Positions 1-8,385 of a stretch of DNA of 38,262 nucleotides are shown in pieces; positions within the stretch are counted from its first letter, which is position 1, and the number at the start of each line of letters is the position of its first letter. Position numbers and translations under genes: made by a program. The notes under the pieces were generated by a model. It saw only the letters and a list, made by a program, of their open reading frames with translations, did no database searches and had not been told where the DNA came from. The DNA comes from Pseudomonas floridensis (GTDB lineage: Bacteria; Pseudomonadota; Gammaproteobacteria; Pseudomonadales; Pseudomonadaceae), in assembly GCF_002087235.1 (NCBI RefSeq), contig NZ_MUIO01000038.1, positions 1 to 38,262 on the forward strand. The letters are read 5' to 3'.

Positions 1-3000
1 TGTCGGTGCTGCCCACCTGGTCCAGCTTGAGCACGTCGGCCCAGACGGCGGCGAGCTTTTCCTCGATCTCGCCGACCGGCGCGGTGTAGCGCTGTTGGAC
101 CGCGCCCGGCCTGGGCAAGGCGCGCTTGTCGAGTTTGCCGTTGGCGGTCAGCGGCAGACGGTCCAGCAGCAGGATCTGCGCGGGCACCAGGTAGTCCGGC
201 AGCAGTGCAGCCAGTTGCTCGCGCAACGGCTCAGCGCTCACGCTCGCCACGCAGTACGCCACCAGTTGCAGGCGCGATTCGTCACCCTCGACCGGCACCG
301 GCAAGACACAGGCCTCACTGACCGAATCAAGACCGAGCAGCACCCGCGCCACTTCGCCCGGTTCGACCCGATACCCGCGCACTTTCACCTGATCGTCCGC
401 GCGACCGAGGAATTCCAGCGATCCTTGAGCATTGCGCCGCATGCGGTCGCCGCTGCGGTAAGCCCGTGCGCCATCCTGAGAGAACGGGTCAGGGACGAAG
501 CGTTCGGCGGTCAGCCCCGGCTGGCCGAGATAGCCCAGCGCGACGCTGTCACCCCCGATGTACAACTCGCCTGCCACCTGCGTGTCGCTGAGGTTCAGCA
601 CATCGTCCAGCACGTAGGCCCGGGCACCGGGCAGCGGCGATCCCACCGGCACCGGGCGCATCGGGTCGAACGTATCCGGTTCGTGGGTCAGCACACCGAC
701 CGTTGTCTCGCTCGGGCCGTAGTGGTTGATTATTCGACAGGCGGGTTTCAGTTGGCGAACCTGCTCGACCAGCGCAGGCGAACAGGCTTCGCCACCGACA
801 ATCAGTGCATGGTGCGGCAACACATCGGCTGCCTGGGTCGCCTGCAACAGCGCCGCCAGATGACCGGGAACGATCTTCAGCACGCCAACCTGATGCTCGG
901 CCATGTAGCGAGCAAAACCGTCCGGGTCGAAACCCAGGCTTTCGGGCAGTACATGCAGCGTGCGTCCGGAACACAACGCACCGAACAGCACGGTATGGCC
1001 CAGATCAGCGGCGATGGTCGAGATCAGCGCCATGCTCGCGTCCGGTGCCAGTTGCAGCTGTTGCAGCAGGCCGCGAATATAACTGGCGAGCGCGCCGTGG
1101 CTGACCAGCACGCCTTTGGGCTGTCCGGTGGAACCGGAGGTGTGAATGACATAGGCCGACGATGCAGCCGAGAGGCTCGACTCGACGCGTTCGTCCGACA
1201 GATCCTGCCACTGCGCTGCGACCCAGGCGACGCCCTGACATCCCTCGACCGCGAGCGTTGTCAGCCGCGTGTCGCCCTCGGCACCCAGCAGCACCCTGGC
1301 CTGGGCATTGAGCAACATGTGTTGCAACCGGGCGTCCGGCGCTTTCACGTCCAGCGGCATGTAAACGGCACCCGCCTTGAAAATCGCCACCACCGAGATC
1401 AGCCATTCCAGCGAACGCTCCATCAACACCGCGACCGGCTGGCCTTCGCGCACACCCTGGCGGATCAGATGACGGGCCAGTTGATTGGCCTGTTTGTCCA
1501 GTTCCAGTGTGCTCAGCGTACGCGCAAGACAACGCGCCGCCAGCGCATCGGGCTGGCGCTCGACCTGGCGGTCCCACTGCTGCAGCACGTCAGGCGCAGG
1601 CTCGAGTGGCGGTGCTGCGGGCTCGATGGCCGGGGCACCGAGGCTGAACAGAGGCGCGGCGGGCGCAGCCAAAAGCGCTTCGAACAGGGCCAGCAGTTGC
1701 GGCACGAAACGCTCGACCGTGGAACGCTGGTACAGGTCGCTGGCGTACGCCATGTCGCCATGGATCAGCGTGCCATCGTCGGTGATGTCCAGCGCAAGGT
1801 CGAAGTGCACACCCTGTTTGTCGAACGGGTATTCGCTGACGTCCAGGCCCGGCAGCCTCAGCGCGGTCTTCTGTTTGAGCACCACGTTCTGGTTGAATTT
1901 GGCCTGAAACAGCGGGTTGTGGCCGAGGTTGCGTTCCGGGGCGAGCTGATCCACCAGTTGCTCGAAGGGCACGTCCTGATGGGCTTGCGCGCCAAACGAG
2001 GTGTCGCGGATCCGGGTCAGCAGATCGCGGTAGCTCAGGTGCTCGTCTACCTGACAACGCAGCACTTGGGTATTGATGAAAAAGCCGATGAGCCCTTCGG
2101 TCTCGGCCCGGCCCCGATTGGCGTTGGGCACGCCGATGCGGATGTCGCGCTGACCGGCCTTGCGTGACAGAAACAACGAGAAACCGGCCAGCACCAGCAT
2201 GAACAGGCTGACACCCTGGCTGCGGGCAAAGGCATTGAGTTGGCGCGAAAGATCGGTGCCGAAGTCGAAACGCAGGTGTTCGCCCCGATAGCTTTGCGTG
2301 AGCGGCCGCGGAAAATCTTGAGCGGCGTCGAGCAACGGCTGCTCATCGCCCAGTTGAGCGCGCCAGTAGTCGAGTTGGCGTTCGCCCTCGCCCGCTTCCA
2401 GCCAGCTGCGCTGCCAGATGGCGTAGTCGGCGTATTGCAACGGCAGCTCCGGCAAACCCGGCTCGCGGCCTTCGCTGTACGCCTGATAGCAATGCACGAA
2501 TTCCTGAATCATCACGTCCATCGACCAGCCATCAGACACGATGTGGTGCATGCACACCACCAGCACCTGTTCGTCATCGGCAAGACGGAACAGGTGAACG
2601 CGCAGCAATGGGCCGGTGCGCAGGTCGAACGGCTGAGCGGTGACGGTCGCGACCTGTAACGCAAGCTCCGCATCACGCTGTTCGGCGTCCAGTGCGGACA
2701 GATCGACCCGTTCCAGCGCGATGCGCTGATCCCGCAACACCACTTGCTGCGGCTGATCGCCTTCAGTCTGGAACACCGTGCGCAGCACTTCGTGGCGCTC
2801 GATCAGGTGATTGAAGGCGCGGGTCAACGCCGCCTCGTTCAGCGTACCGTTCAGGCGCAGGCCGGTGGTCATCTTGTAGGCATCGCTCGCCGGGTCAAGC
2901 TGCCAGAGAAACAACAGACGCTGTTGGGCGAAGGACAGCGGGATCGCGGCGAAATCATGACGGCTGACCGGCACCGGCAGCAGGCTGAAGTCCTTGCCGT

Positions 3001-3091
3001 CCTGACGCAGACGGGCGAGAAACTGGCGGCGCTGCTCCAGCGACAGGCCGACAAATCGTTTCGCGATACGTGCAGCAGTGGTCCCGGTCAT
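1..3091 (-). CDS. Pyoverdine side-chain NRPS, Asp-activating first module (partial, C-terminus outside window)
   Basis: Open frame from ATG 3091-3089 to the left edge (about 1030 residues, no stop). Seen: a condensation domain with HHIVSDGWS about 180 residues in, then an adenylation domain ([28 protein letters not shown]) and the start of a carrier domain cut before its serine. Specificity residues at the GrsA positions read D-L-T-K-I-G-H-V-G-K, a typical Asp code. The start ATG overlaps the TGA of the Lys NRPS (ATGA), so the two are probably translationally coupled. Known: the second P. syringae side-chain synthetase adds Asp then Thr, and the Asp ends up beta-hydroxylated. An epimerase domain or Thr module would lie outside the window. 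Inference: it takes the chromophore-Lys chain from the upstream NRPS and uses the nearby SyrP-like hydroxylase. Confidence 0.93.
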   Translation of the reverse strand, partial: MTGTTAARIAKRFVGLSLEQRRQFLARLRQDGKDFSLLPVPVSRHDFAAIPLSFAQQRLLFLWQLDPASDAYKMTTGLRLNGTLNEAALTRAFNHLIERHEVLRTVFQTEGDQPQQVVLRDQRIALERVDLSALDAEQRDAELALQVATVTAQPFDLRTGPLLRVHLFRLADDEQVLVVCMHHIVSDGWSMDVMIQEFVHCYQAYSEGREPGLPELPLQYADYAIWQRSWLEAGEGERQLDYWRAQLGDEQPLLDAAQDFPRPLTQSYRGEHLRFDFGTDLSRQLNAFARSQGVSLFMLVLAGFSLFLSRKAGQRDIRIGVPNANRGRAETEGLIGFFINTQVLRCQVDEHLSYRDLLTRIRDTSFGAQAHQDVPFEQLVDQLAPERNLGHNPLFQAKFNQNVVLKQKTALRLPGLDVSEYPFDKQGVHFDLALDITDDGTLIHGDMAYASDLYQRSTVERFVPQLLALFEALLAAPAAPLFSLGAPAIEPAAPPLEPAPDVLQQWDRQVERQPDALAARCLARTLSTLELDKQANQLARHLIRQGVREGQPVAVLMERSLEWLISVVAIFKAGAVYMPLDVKAPDARLQHMLLNAQARVLLGAEGDTRLTTLAVEGCQGVAWVAAQWQDLSDERVESSLSAASSAYVIHTSGSTGQPKGVLVSHGALASYIRGLLQQLQLAPDASMALISTIAADLGHTVLFGALCSGRTLHVLPESLGFDPDGFARYMAEHQVGVLKIVPGHLAALLQATQAADVLPHHALIVGGEACSPALVEQVRQLKPACRIINHYGPSETTVGVLTHEPDTFDPMRPVPVGSPLPGARAYVLDDVLNLSDTQVAGELYIGGDSVALGYLGQPGLTAERFVPDPFSQDGARAYRSGDRMRRNAQGSLEFLGRADDQVKVRGYRVEPGEVARVLLGLDSVSEACVLPVPVEGDESRLQLVAYCVASVSAEPLREQLAALLPDYLVPAQILLLDRLPLTANGKLDKRALPRPGAVQQRYTAPVGEIEEKLAAVWADVLKLDQVGSTD

Positions 3092-6000
3092 GCTTCGAAT
3101 TCCTCCAGTGAATCCATGAACTGGTCCATGTCGCTCCAGTCGTTGTCAGGGGTGTTGACGGTCAGCTGAGTGACCTCGGCGGCCAGACTGGCGAGTACCG
3201 GCTGCTCGAACAGACTGCGCAGCGGCAGGCTGACGCCCAGTTTTGTCTTGATTCGTGCAATCACCTGCGCTGCCAGCAGGGAATGGCCGCCCAGTTCGAA
3301 AAAGTGATCGTCCAGCCCGACCCGCGGTGCGTGCAGCACGTCTTCCCAGATGGCAGCGAGGCAGATTTCCACCTCGCTGTGCGGTGCGCGATAGCGGGCC
3401 TGCAGTTGTGCGGGGTCCGGCGCGGGCAGCGCCTTGCGATCCAGTTTGCCGCTGGGGGTTAGCGGCAGCTCGGGCAACAGCAGCCAGTGGGTCGGCACCA
3501 TGTAGTCCGGAAGGCTGGCTTGCAGGATGGATTTGATGCGCTGACGCACAGCCGTTTGCTCGGCATCGCTGCTGACCGCAACCTGCGGCACGACATACGC
3601 CACCAGTTGCGTACTGCCCCCCAGCGCAACGGCCAGCACCACGGCCTCGCGCACGTCGTGACACTGTTGCAGACGCGATTCGATCTCCCCCAGTTCGATG
3701 CGGAAACCGCGAATCTTCACCTGGTGATCGACCCGGCCGATGTACTCGATGGCACCGTCCAGGCGCTGTCTGGCCCGGTCGCCGGTACGGTACAGCCGCT
3801 CACCGGCCACGAACGGATCGGCAACGAAGCGCTCGGCGCTCAGACCCGGCTGCGCGTGATACCCCCTCGCCAGTCCCGGGCCGCCGATGTACAACTCGCC
3901 CACCGCGCCCTGCGGCAGCAGATTCAAGTCATCGTCGAGAACGTAAAGACGACGGCCTGCCAGCGCATGTCCGATCGGCACGCCGCGCCAGGACACGGCG
4001 TCGGGTGTCAGCGCACTGCAATCGTGAATGCTCGACACCACCGTGGCTTCGGTCGGACCGTATGTGTTGAGCAACCGGACATGACCCAGACCGGCATCAC
4101 GCCACAGACGCAGGCCTTCAATGGCCATGGCCTCGCCGCCGACATGAATCTGCCGCAGCGCGCCGTAATGCGCAGGCGGGCTGGCGGCGAAATCCTGAAC
4201 CAGCGTCAGCCAATAAGCCGCGGGCAGGTCTGCCAGGGTCACGCCATGGTCGATGACGGCCTGATGAAAGGTGCGGCTGTCCCACAAGCGCTCGTCGCGC
4301 AACACCACGGCCGCGCCCCGGCACAGCGGCGGGTAGAACTGCTCGACGAAACCGTCGAAGCTGTGAGTCGCAAACTGCAATACACGGTCATCACTGCGCA
4401 GGCCGCTGTACTCAGCGCCCAGCGCAATAAACCCGGACAGTGCCGCATGACTGATCGCCACACCCTTGGGCCGCCCGGTGGAGCCCGAGGTGTAAATCAC
4501 GTAAGCGAGACTGGCTGGATCGACCGGCACATCCAGGCCTTGGCTGTCGATCTTGATCTCATCGAGCCGATCAATGCACAGGCAGTCGATGTCAGTCAGC
4601 GGTGGCAGCGAGGTCAATTGCTCGCTGCGGGTCAGCAGCACGCGCAGGCCGCTGTCGTCCAGCACATGCCGCAAGCGTTCGGTGGGTGCCGACAGGTCCA
4701 GCGGCACGTAAGCCCCGCCAGCCTTGAGCACGGCCAGCAGCGCGACGGGCATGTCCAGCGAACGACCCAGCGCCACGCCGACCAGCACGTCAGGCCCTAC
4801 GCCGTGTTCGCGCAGATGGCGGGCCAGGCGATTGCTGCGTGCGTTCAATTCAGCGTAAGTCATGCCTGGCGAATCGCCGGCCTGAGCAAGTATCAGCGCT
4901 GTCGCCTCGGGGGTGCGCATGGCTTGCGCTTCGAACAACCGGTGCGCAGGGGTGACGCTGTCGGCCTTGGTGGCGGAGTCCACGTCCAGAAGTCGAGCGC
5001 GCTCATCCGTGGCCAGCATTGCCAGCTCGGACACACGTTGCAGCGGGTCGGCGCAGACCGATGCCAGCAGGTTGCGCCAGTGCGCGGCCAGGCGGGCGAT
5101 GGTCGACTCGTCGAAAATATCGGTGGCGTAAGTGAACGCCGCATGCAACTGCTCGCCCTCGCCGCTGGTCGCCAGCATCAGGTCGCTGGCAGCGGCATGA
5201 GAACGCTGGGCGAGCGCCTGTTGTTCGGCAGGCAGATTGGCCACGCGCAGACCACAGGCCAGTTGTTTGTCGAGCAGATCGGCAACCACCGGCTGGTGGT
5301 TGAACATCACTTGAAACAGCGGGTTGTGGCTCTGACTGCGCTCGGGCTGGAGGGCGTCGATCACCGCATCGAAAGGCAACTCCTGGTGCGACTGCGCGCC
5401 GGTCGAAGCGTTGGCCACAGCGTGCAACAGATCGACAAAGCGCGTCTGCGCAGTGACTTCGCTGCGCAGCACCTGGGTATTGATGAAGCAGCCGACCAGA
5501 CCTTCGGTCTCACTGCGCGTCCGGTTGGCGATCAAACCGCCGACGCGGATGTCGGTCTGTCCGCTGTAGCGATGCAGCAGGCTTTTAAAAGTCGCCAACA
5601 GCACCACGAACAAGGTCACACCCTGATGTTGGGCGAGGCTTTTCAGGTTGCGCAGCAACTCGGGCTGCAAGGTCAGCTCAAGCCGCGCGCCGTCATGGCT
5701 GGGCAACGCCGGATACGGACGGTCCGTTGGCAGCTCCAGCACCGGATGCTCCTCGCCCAGATGCGCTCGCCAGTAATCCAGTTGCCGCTCCTGCTCGCCG
5801 GCCTCCAGCCAACTGCGCTGCCAAACGGCATAGTCGCGGTACTGCACGACCAGTGGCTGGAATGGCAGCGGCTGGCCGGCGACCAGTGCGTCGTAGCCTC
5901 GCAACCATTCGTCGATCAGTACGTTCATCGACCAGCCGTCGGTGATCATGTGATGCAGATTGAGCAGTAGCAAATGTTCCTGTTCAGCCAATCGCAGGAC

Positions 6001-6498
6001 CCGAACCGTGAACAGCGGCCCGTGCTGCAGATCGAAGGCCTGGACCGACTGCTCGGCCATCGCCTGACGTGCCGCGGCCCAGCGCTGATCGACAGGCATC
6101 GCGCTCAGGTCAGTCAGGTCAATGCTGACGGGTGCCGGCGGTGCAACCCGCTGAAACGCGCGGTCGCCGTCCTGACCAAAGGTCGTGCGCAGGCTTTCGT
6201 GACGCTCGACCAGGGCGCTGAAGGCCTGCTCCAGCCGCTTCAGCTCCAGCGCGCCGTTCAGGCACACCGACATGGGCAGGTTGTAGGCGGCGCTGTCGGG
6301 GTCGAGTTGCCAGAGAAACCACATGCGTTGCTGGGCGTAAGACAGCCCGTCACGCTCGGCCAGCCCTTCGCAGGACGGGATCGGAAAGAGCGAGAAGTCC
6401 ATGTCTTCACGACGCATGCCGTCGAGAAACAGGCGACGTTTTTCCAGCGGCAGCTCGACAAAACGGCGAGCGAGTTTCTGGGCGTGTTCGGGGTTCAT
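3088..6498 (-). CDS. Pyoverdine side-chain NRPS I, single Lys-activating module (C-A-PCP)
   Basis: 1136 residues forming one elongation module. Condensation domain in the N-terminal 450 residues (HHMITDGWS near residue 181). Adenylation domain about 500-1030 (YTSGSTGRPKG near 670, [10 protein letters not shown] near the end). Carrier domain about 1040-1110 with GGHSLLAAQ, phosphopantetheine Ser1073. There is no epimerase or thioesterase domain. Specificity residues read D-G-E-D-H-G-T-V-V-K, the Lys code I recall from pyoverdine synthetases. The ATG at 6498 has AAGGA 8 nt upstream. The C-terminus is an acidic tail and the N-terminus has a basic, docking-like segment (see findings). Inference: it accepts the acylated Glu-Tyr-Dab chain from PvdL and adds Lys as the first side-chain residue. 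P. syringae annotations call this the epsilon-Lys module. Confidence 0.95.
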   Translation of the reverse strand: MNPEHAQKLARRFVELPLEKRRLFLDGMRREDMDFSLFPIPSCEGLAERDGLSYAQQRMWFLWQLDPDSAAYNLPMSVCLNGALELKRLEQAFSALVERHESLRTTFGQDGDRAFQRVAPPAPVSIDLTDLSAMPVDQRWAAARQAMAEQSVQAFDLQHGPLFTVRVLRLAEQEHLLLLNLHHMITDGWSMNVLIDEWLRGYDALVAGQPLPFQPLVVQYRDYAVWQRSWLEAGEQERQLDYWRAHLGEEHPVLELPTDRPYPALPSHDGARLELTLQPELLRNLKSLAQHQGVTLFVVLLATFKSLLHRYSGQTDIRVGGLIANRTRSETEGLVGCFINTQVLRSEVTAQTRFVDLLHAVANASTGAQSHQELPFDAVIDALQPERSQSHNPLFQVMFNHQPVVADLLDKQLACGLRVANLPAEQQALAQRSHAAASDLMLATSGEGEQLHAAFTYATDIFDESTIARLAAHWRNLLASVCADPLQRVSELAMLATDERARLLDVDSATKADSVTPAHRLFEAQAMRTPEATALILAQAGDSPGMTYAELNARSNRLARHLREHGVGPDVLVGVALGRSLDMPVALLAVLKAGGAYVPLDLSAPTERLRHVLDDSGLRVLLTRSEQLTSLPPLTDIDCLCIDRLDEIKIDSQGLDVPVDPASLAYVIYTSGSTGRPKGVAISHAALSGFIALGAEYSGLRSDDRVLQFATHSFDGFVEQFYPPLCRGAAVVLRDERLWDSRTFHQAVIDHGVTLADLPAAYWLTLVQDFAASPPAHYGALRQIHVGGEAMAIEGLRLWRDAGLGHVRLLNTYGPTEATVVSSIHDCSALTPDAVSWRGVPIGHALAGRRLYVLDDDLNLLPQGAVGELYIGGPGLARGYHAQPGLSAERFVADPFVAGERLYRTGDRARQRLDGAIEYIGRVDHQVKIRGFRIELGEIESRLQQCHDVREAVVLAVALGGSTQLVAYVVPQVAVSSDAEQTAVRQRIKSILQASLPDYMVPTHWLLLPELPLTPSGKLDRKALPAPDPAQLQARYRAPHSEVEICLAAIWEDVLHAPRVGLDDHFFELGGHSLLAAQVIARIKTKLGVSLPLRSLFEQPVLASLAAEVTQLTVNTPDNDWSDMDQFMDSLEEFEA

Positions 6499-6553
6499 GG
6501 CGCGGGTCCTTGCTGAATGGGGCTGACCGTGCGGCGCGGTCGTATCAACAAGA

Positions 6554-6576
6554 ACGAATTGGCGAAGAAATATTTA
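6554..6576 (-). promoter_or_regulatory. Candidate PvdS (IS-box) promoter of the side-chain NRPS genes
   Basis: On the minus strand TAAAT (6576-6572) is followed by CGT (6556-6554), the two halves of the PvdS recognition site. The spacer is 15 nt rather than the 16 seen at the other boxes here. It lies about 55 nt before the NRPS start at 6498, a suitable promoter position. If used, the side-chain NRPSs have their own promoter, separate from the SyrP-like gene. Confidence 0.55.
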
Positions 6577-6639
6577 GAAAGGTTTTCGGGGAACGATGGG
6601 GCTGACCGATGACGGCCGATCACCTTATTTCGTAAACGT

Positions 6640-6985
6640 CATTCCATGCTGGTCATGACACGTAAGCCGTCCTGTTCTGCAGATACGGCAGCAGCAACGA
6701 AACGCTTTTCTTGCGCGATAGTGAAAACACCACCGATCGCGACGTAAGGTGCAGGCTGAGTCCTGTCACTGATTCGGGGGGCAGTCGGCAGGGATGCCGA
6801 CTGAGCCGCACTGGGCCATGGATGGCCCATTTGCGGCGACCCCCGAATCAGTGACAGGACGAAGGAACCCTGGCGCAGCCGGGGCCGGAACCGGAGCCCG
6901 GACTTTGGCTACTTTGGTCCCTCAAAGTAGGGCGCCGTAAGGGCGCAAAGGTGACCTGAGCCAAGCGCCCCGCTCGCTGAGTCCA
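6640..6985. repeat. Intergenic repeat-like element with nested inverted repeats
   Basis: Perfect 21-nt inverted arms lie at 6760-6780 and 6840-6860. Between them sit two further hairpins: a 9-bp stem 6782-6790/6795-6803 with loop GGGA, and a two-part stem 6805-6810/6832-6837 enclosing 6812-6818/6823-6829 with loop TGGA. The rightward part to about 6985 and the leftward part to about 6640 resemble sequence I associate with repeated intergenic stretches in P. syringae genomes, but copy number cannot be shown from one window. No transposase and no clear target-site duplication are visible. It lies between the SyrP-like gene and the NRPS promoter, and its outer edges are uncertain. Confidence 0.6.
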
Positions 6986-7078
6986 CCATCTGTGACGATT
7001 GTGATGCAGAGCGTCAATGGCTGTTTGCGCAAGCGAAACACAGGCACGATCAACTTGCGAATCACGACGGGCACAGAA

Positions 7079-8056
7079 CTATTTGTCCGAATGCCCCTGC
7101 GCCATGGCCACGACCACTTTTCGCTTGCCGGTGAACGGCGCGCGAGAGTGCGCCGTGAGCATGTTGTCGAGCATCAGCACATCGTTCTCCAGCCACGGAA
7201 AGCTGACGGTGCAGTCATCAAGCACGCCGCGAATCTCGTCCAGCAGGGTTTCCTCGATCGGCGAGCCGTCCCCGTAATAGACATTACGCGGCAGGTCTTC
7301 CTCGTCCACCACATCCAGCAGGGTTTCACGCACTTCCGGTTGCAGGTTGGAGATATGGAACAGGTGCGCCTGATTGAACCAGACCGTATCTTGAGTGACC
7401 GGATGGCGCGAGACCGCCTGACAGATCTGCCGGGTGCGCAGTTCGCCGTCGTCTTTCCACTCACATTCGATGGCATGCGCACGGCAGTAAGCTTCGACGA
7501 CGCTTTCGTCTTGCGTGTTGAACACCTGGCTCCACTCCACATCCAGGCCGTTACCGTAATTGCGCACGTACATCAGCTTCTTTTCGATGAAGCGGTCACG
7601 AATGCGCGCCGGGATGCGCCGATAGATTTCCCGACTGTCGGCAATCGGTGTTTCGCCGCCGGTCTGCGCGGCGATCATGCTGTAGAACCAGATCTTCATT
7701 GGCCATTCCAGCGTGTAGGCCTGTTCGTTGTGCAACGGGATACTCTGGTGCGCCGGGTATTCGGTGGAGGTGTACACCCCCTTGGTCACATTGCTGCGCG
7801 GCGTGGAGCCGAACTCGTAATTGAGCAGCGGATCGCCGAAGCCCGCCGCGAACTCACGAAACGCTTCCGCGCCGCCGACCTCGAACCCGCGGAACAGGAT
7901 GCCCCCGGCGCGATACAGGTGCTCTGCGACCAACGGCTTGAATTCGCCCAGTGCTTCCATCAAGTCCAGACCCGGCTCGGGCGCCTGCACCAGCATCGGC
8001 AACGTGCCCGCCCCTGCCAGCAACGGACGGATATCCAAACTCAACGCATGACTCAT
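7079..8056 (-). CDS. SyrP-like Fe(II)/2-oxoglutarate-dependent aspartyl beta-hydroxylase (TauD family)
   Basis: 325 residues, the size of SyrP/TauD-type dioxygenases. The iron-binding triad is visible: His109 and Glu111 in PLHNEQ, and a distal His303 in TAHSRAPF, followed by Arg312 as the likely 2-oxoglutarate contact. Known: SyrP hydroxylates carrier-bound Asp during syringomycin synthesis, and homologues make beta-hydroxy-Asp in pyoverdines. Here the next genes on the same strand are Lys and Asp NRPSs, so Asp on the second NRPS is the expected substrate. The ATG at 8056 has a GGGAG ribosome-binding site about 8 nt upstream and a PvdS box about 70 nt upstream. About 580 nt, including a repeat-like element, separate it from the NRPS genes. 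A TauD-type catabolic role is unlikely in this context. Confidence 0.9.
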   Translation of the reverse strand: MSHALSLDIRPLLAGAGTLPMLVQAPEPGLDLMEALGEFKPLVAEHLYRAGGILFRGFEVGGAEAFREFAAGFGDPLLNYEFGSTPRSNVTKGVYTSTEYPAHQSIPLHNEQAYTLEWPMKIWFYSMIAAQTGGETPIADSREIYRRIPARIRDRFIEKKLMYVRNYGNGLDVEWSQVFNTQDESVVEAYCRAHAIECEWKDDGELRTRQICQAVSRHPVTQDTVWFNQAHLFHISNLQPEVRETLLDVVDEEDLPRNVYYGDGSPIEETLLDEIRGVLDDCTVSFPWLENDVLMLDNMLTAHSRAPFTGKRKVVVAMAQGHSDK

Positions 8057-8126
8057 GATGACTCTCCCTTGATGGCCAAAGCGTCCGATCCCCTGCGGCC
8101 CGACGCAACGCCAATGTCCAGATTGA

Positions 8127-8150
8127 ACGTAACCGGGCGGCGGAAAATTA
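8127..8150 (-). promoter_or_regulatory. PvdS (IS-box) promoter of the SyrP-like gene
   Basis: The minus strand reads TAATT (8150-8146), exactly 16 nt, then CGT (8129-8127). This is one mismatch from the TAAAT-N16-CGT PvdS consensus and the same variant found upstream of pvdG and mbtH here. It lies about 70 nt before the start codon. The rest of the 329-nt gap up to fpvG (8057-8385) shows no clear feature; I could not find a PvdS box facing fpvG. Confidence 0.75.
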
Positions 8151-8385
8151 GCCGTGTTGCGTCAGCCCATCACCTGCCATGACAAGCCTGAAACATTTTC
8201 TTTCATTTAGATGCAAAAAAATCCTATAGGAATTCCGTTCTCATTCGTCTTTAACTGAATGCAGGGTCTGTCGGTATAGCCGCGCCCGTTTTTCAGAAGC
8301 GTTTCCAGAACACCACGTTGCCCCGAAAAGAGCGCTCATGCCTGCCTGAAGGCCGCGCCATACCGTGAATCGAGACCGTTTACCC

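Noticed and set aside
95..2167. Long plus-strand open frame opposite the Asp NRPS
   Set aside because: Antisense shadow of a GC-rich coding region; the minus strand has clear NRPS motifs throughout.
3487..5970. 827-codon plus-strand frame opposite the Lys NRPS
   Set aside because: Gln/Arg/His-rich translation without domains; mirror of the C and A domains on the other strand.
6639..6830. 63-codon minus-strand ORF in the 6499-7078 gap
   Set aside because: It runs into the inverted-repeat element and lacks a ribosome-binding site; probably repeat-derived, not a gene.
8225..8255. Possible Fur box or promoter upstream of fpvG
   Set aside because: Only about half of the Fur consensus positions match and no convincing -35/-10 pair was found.
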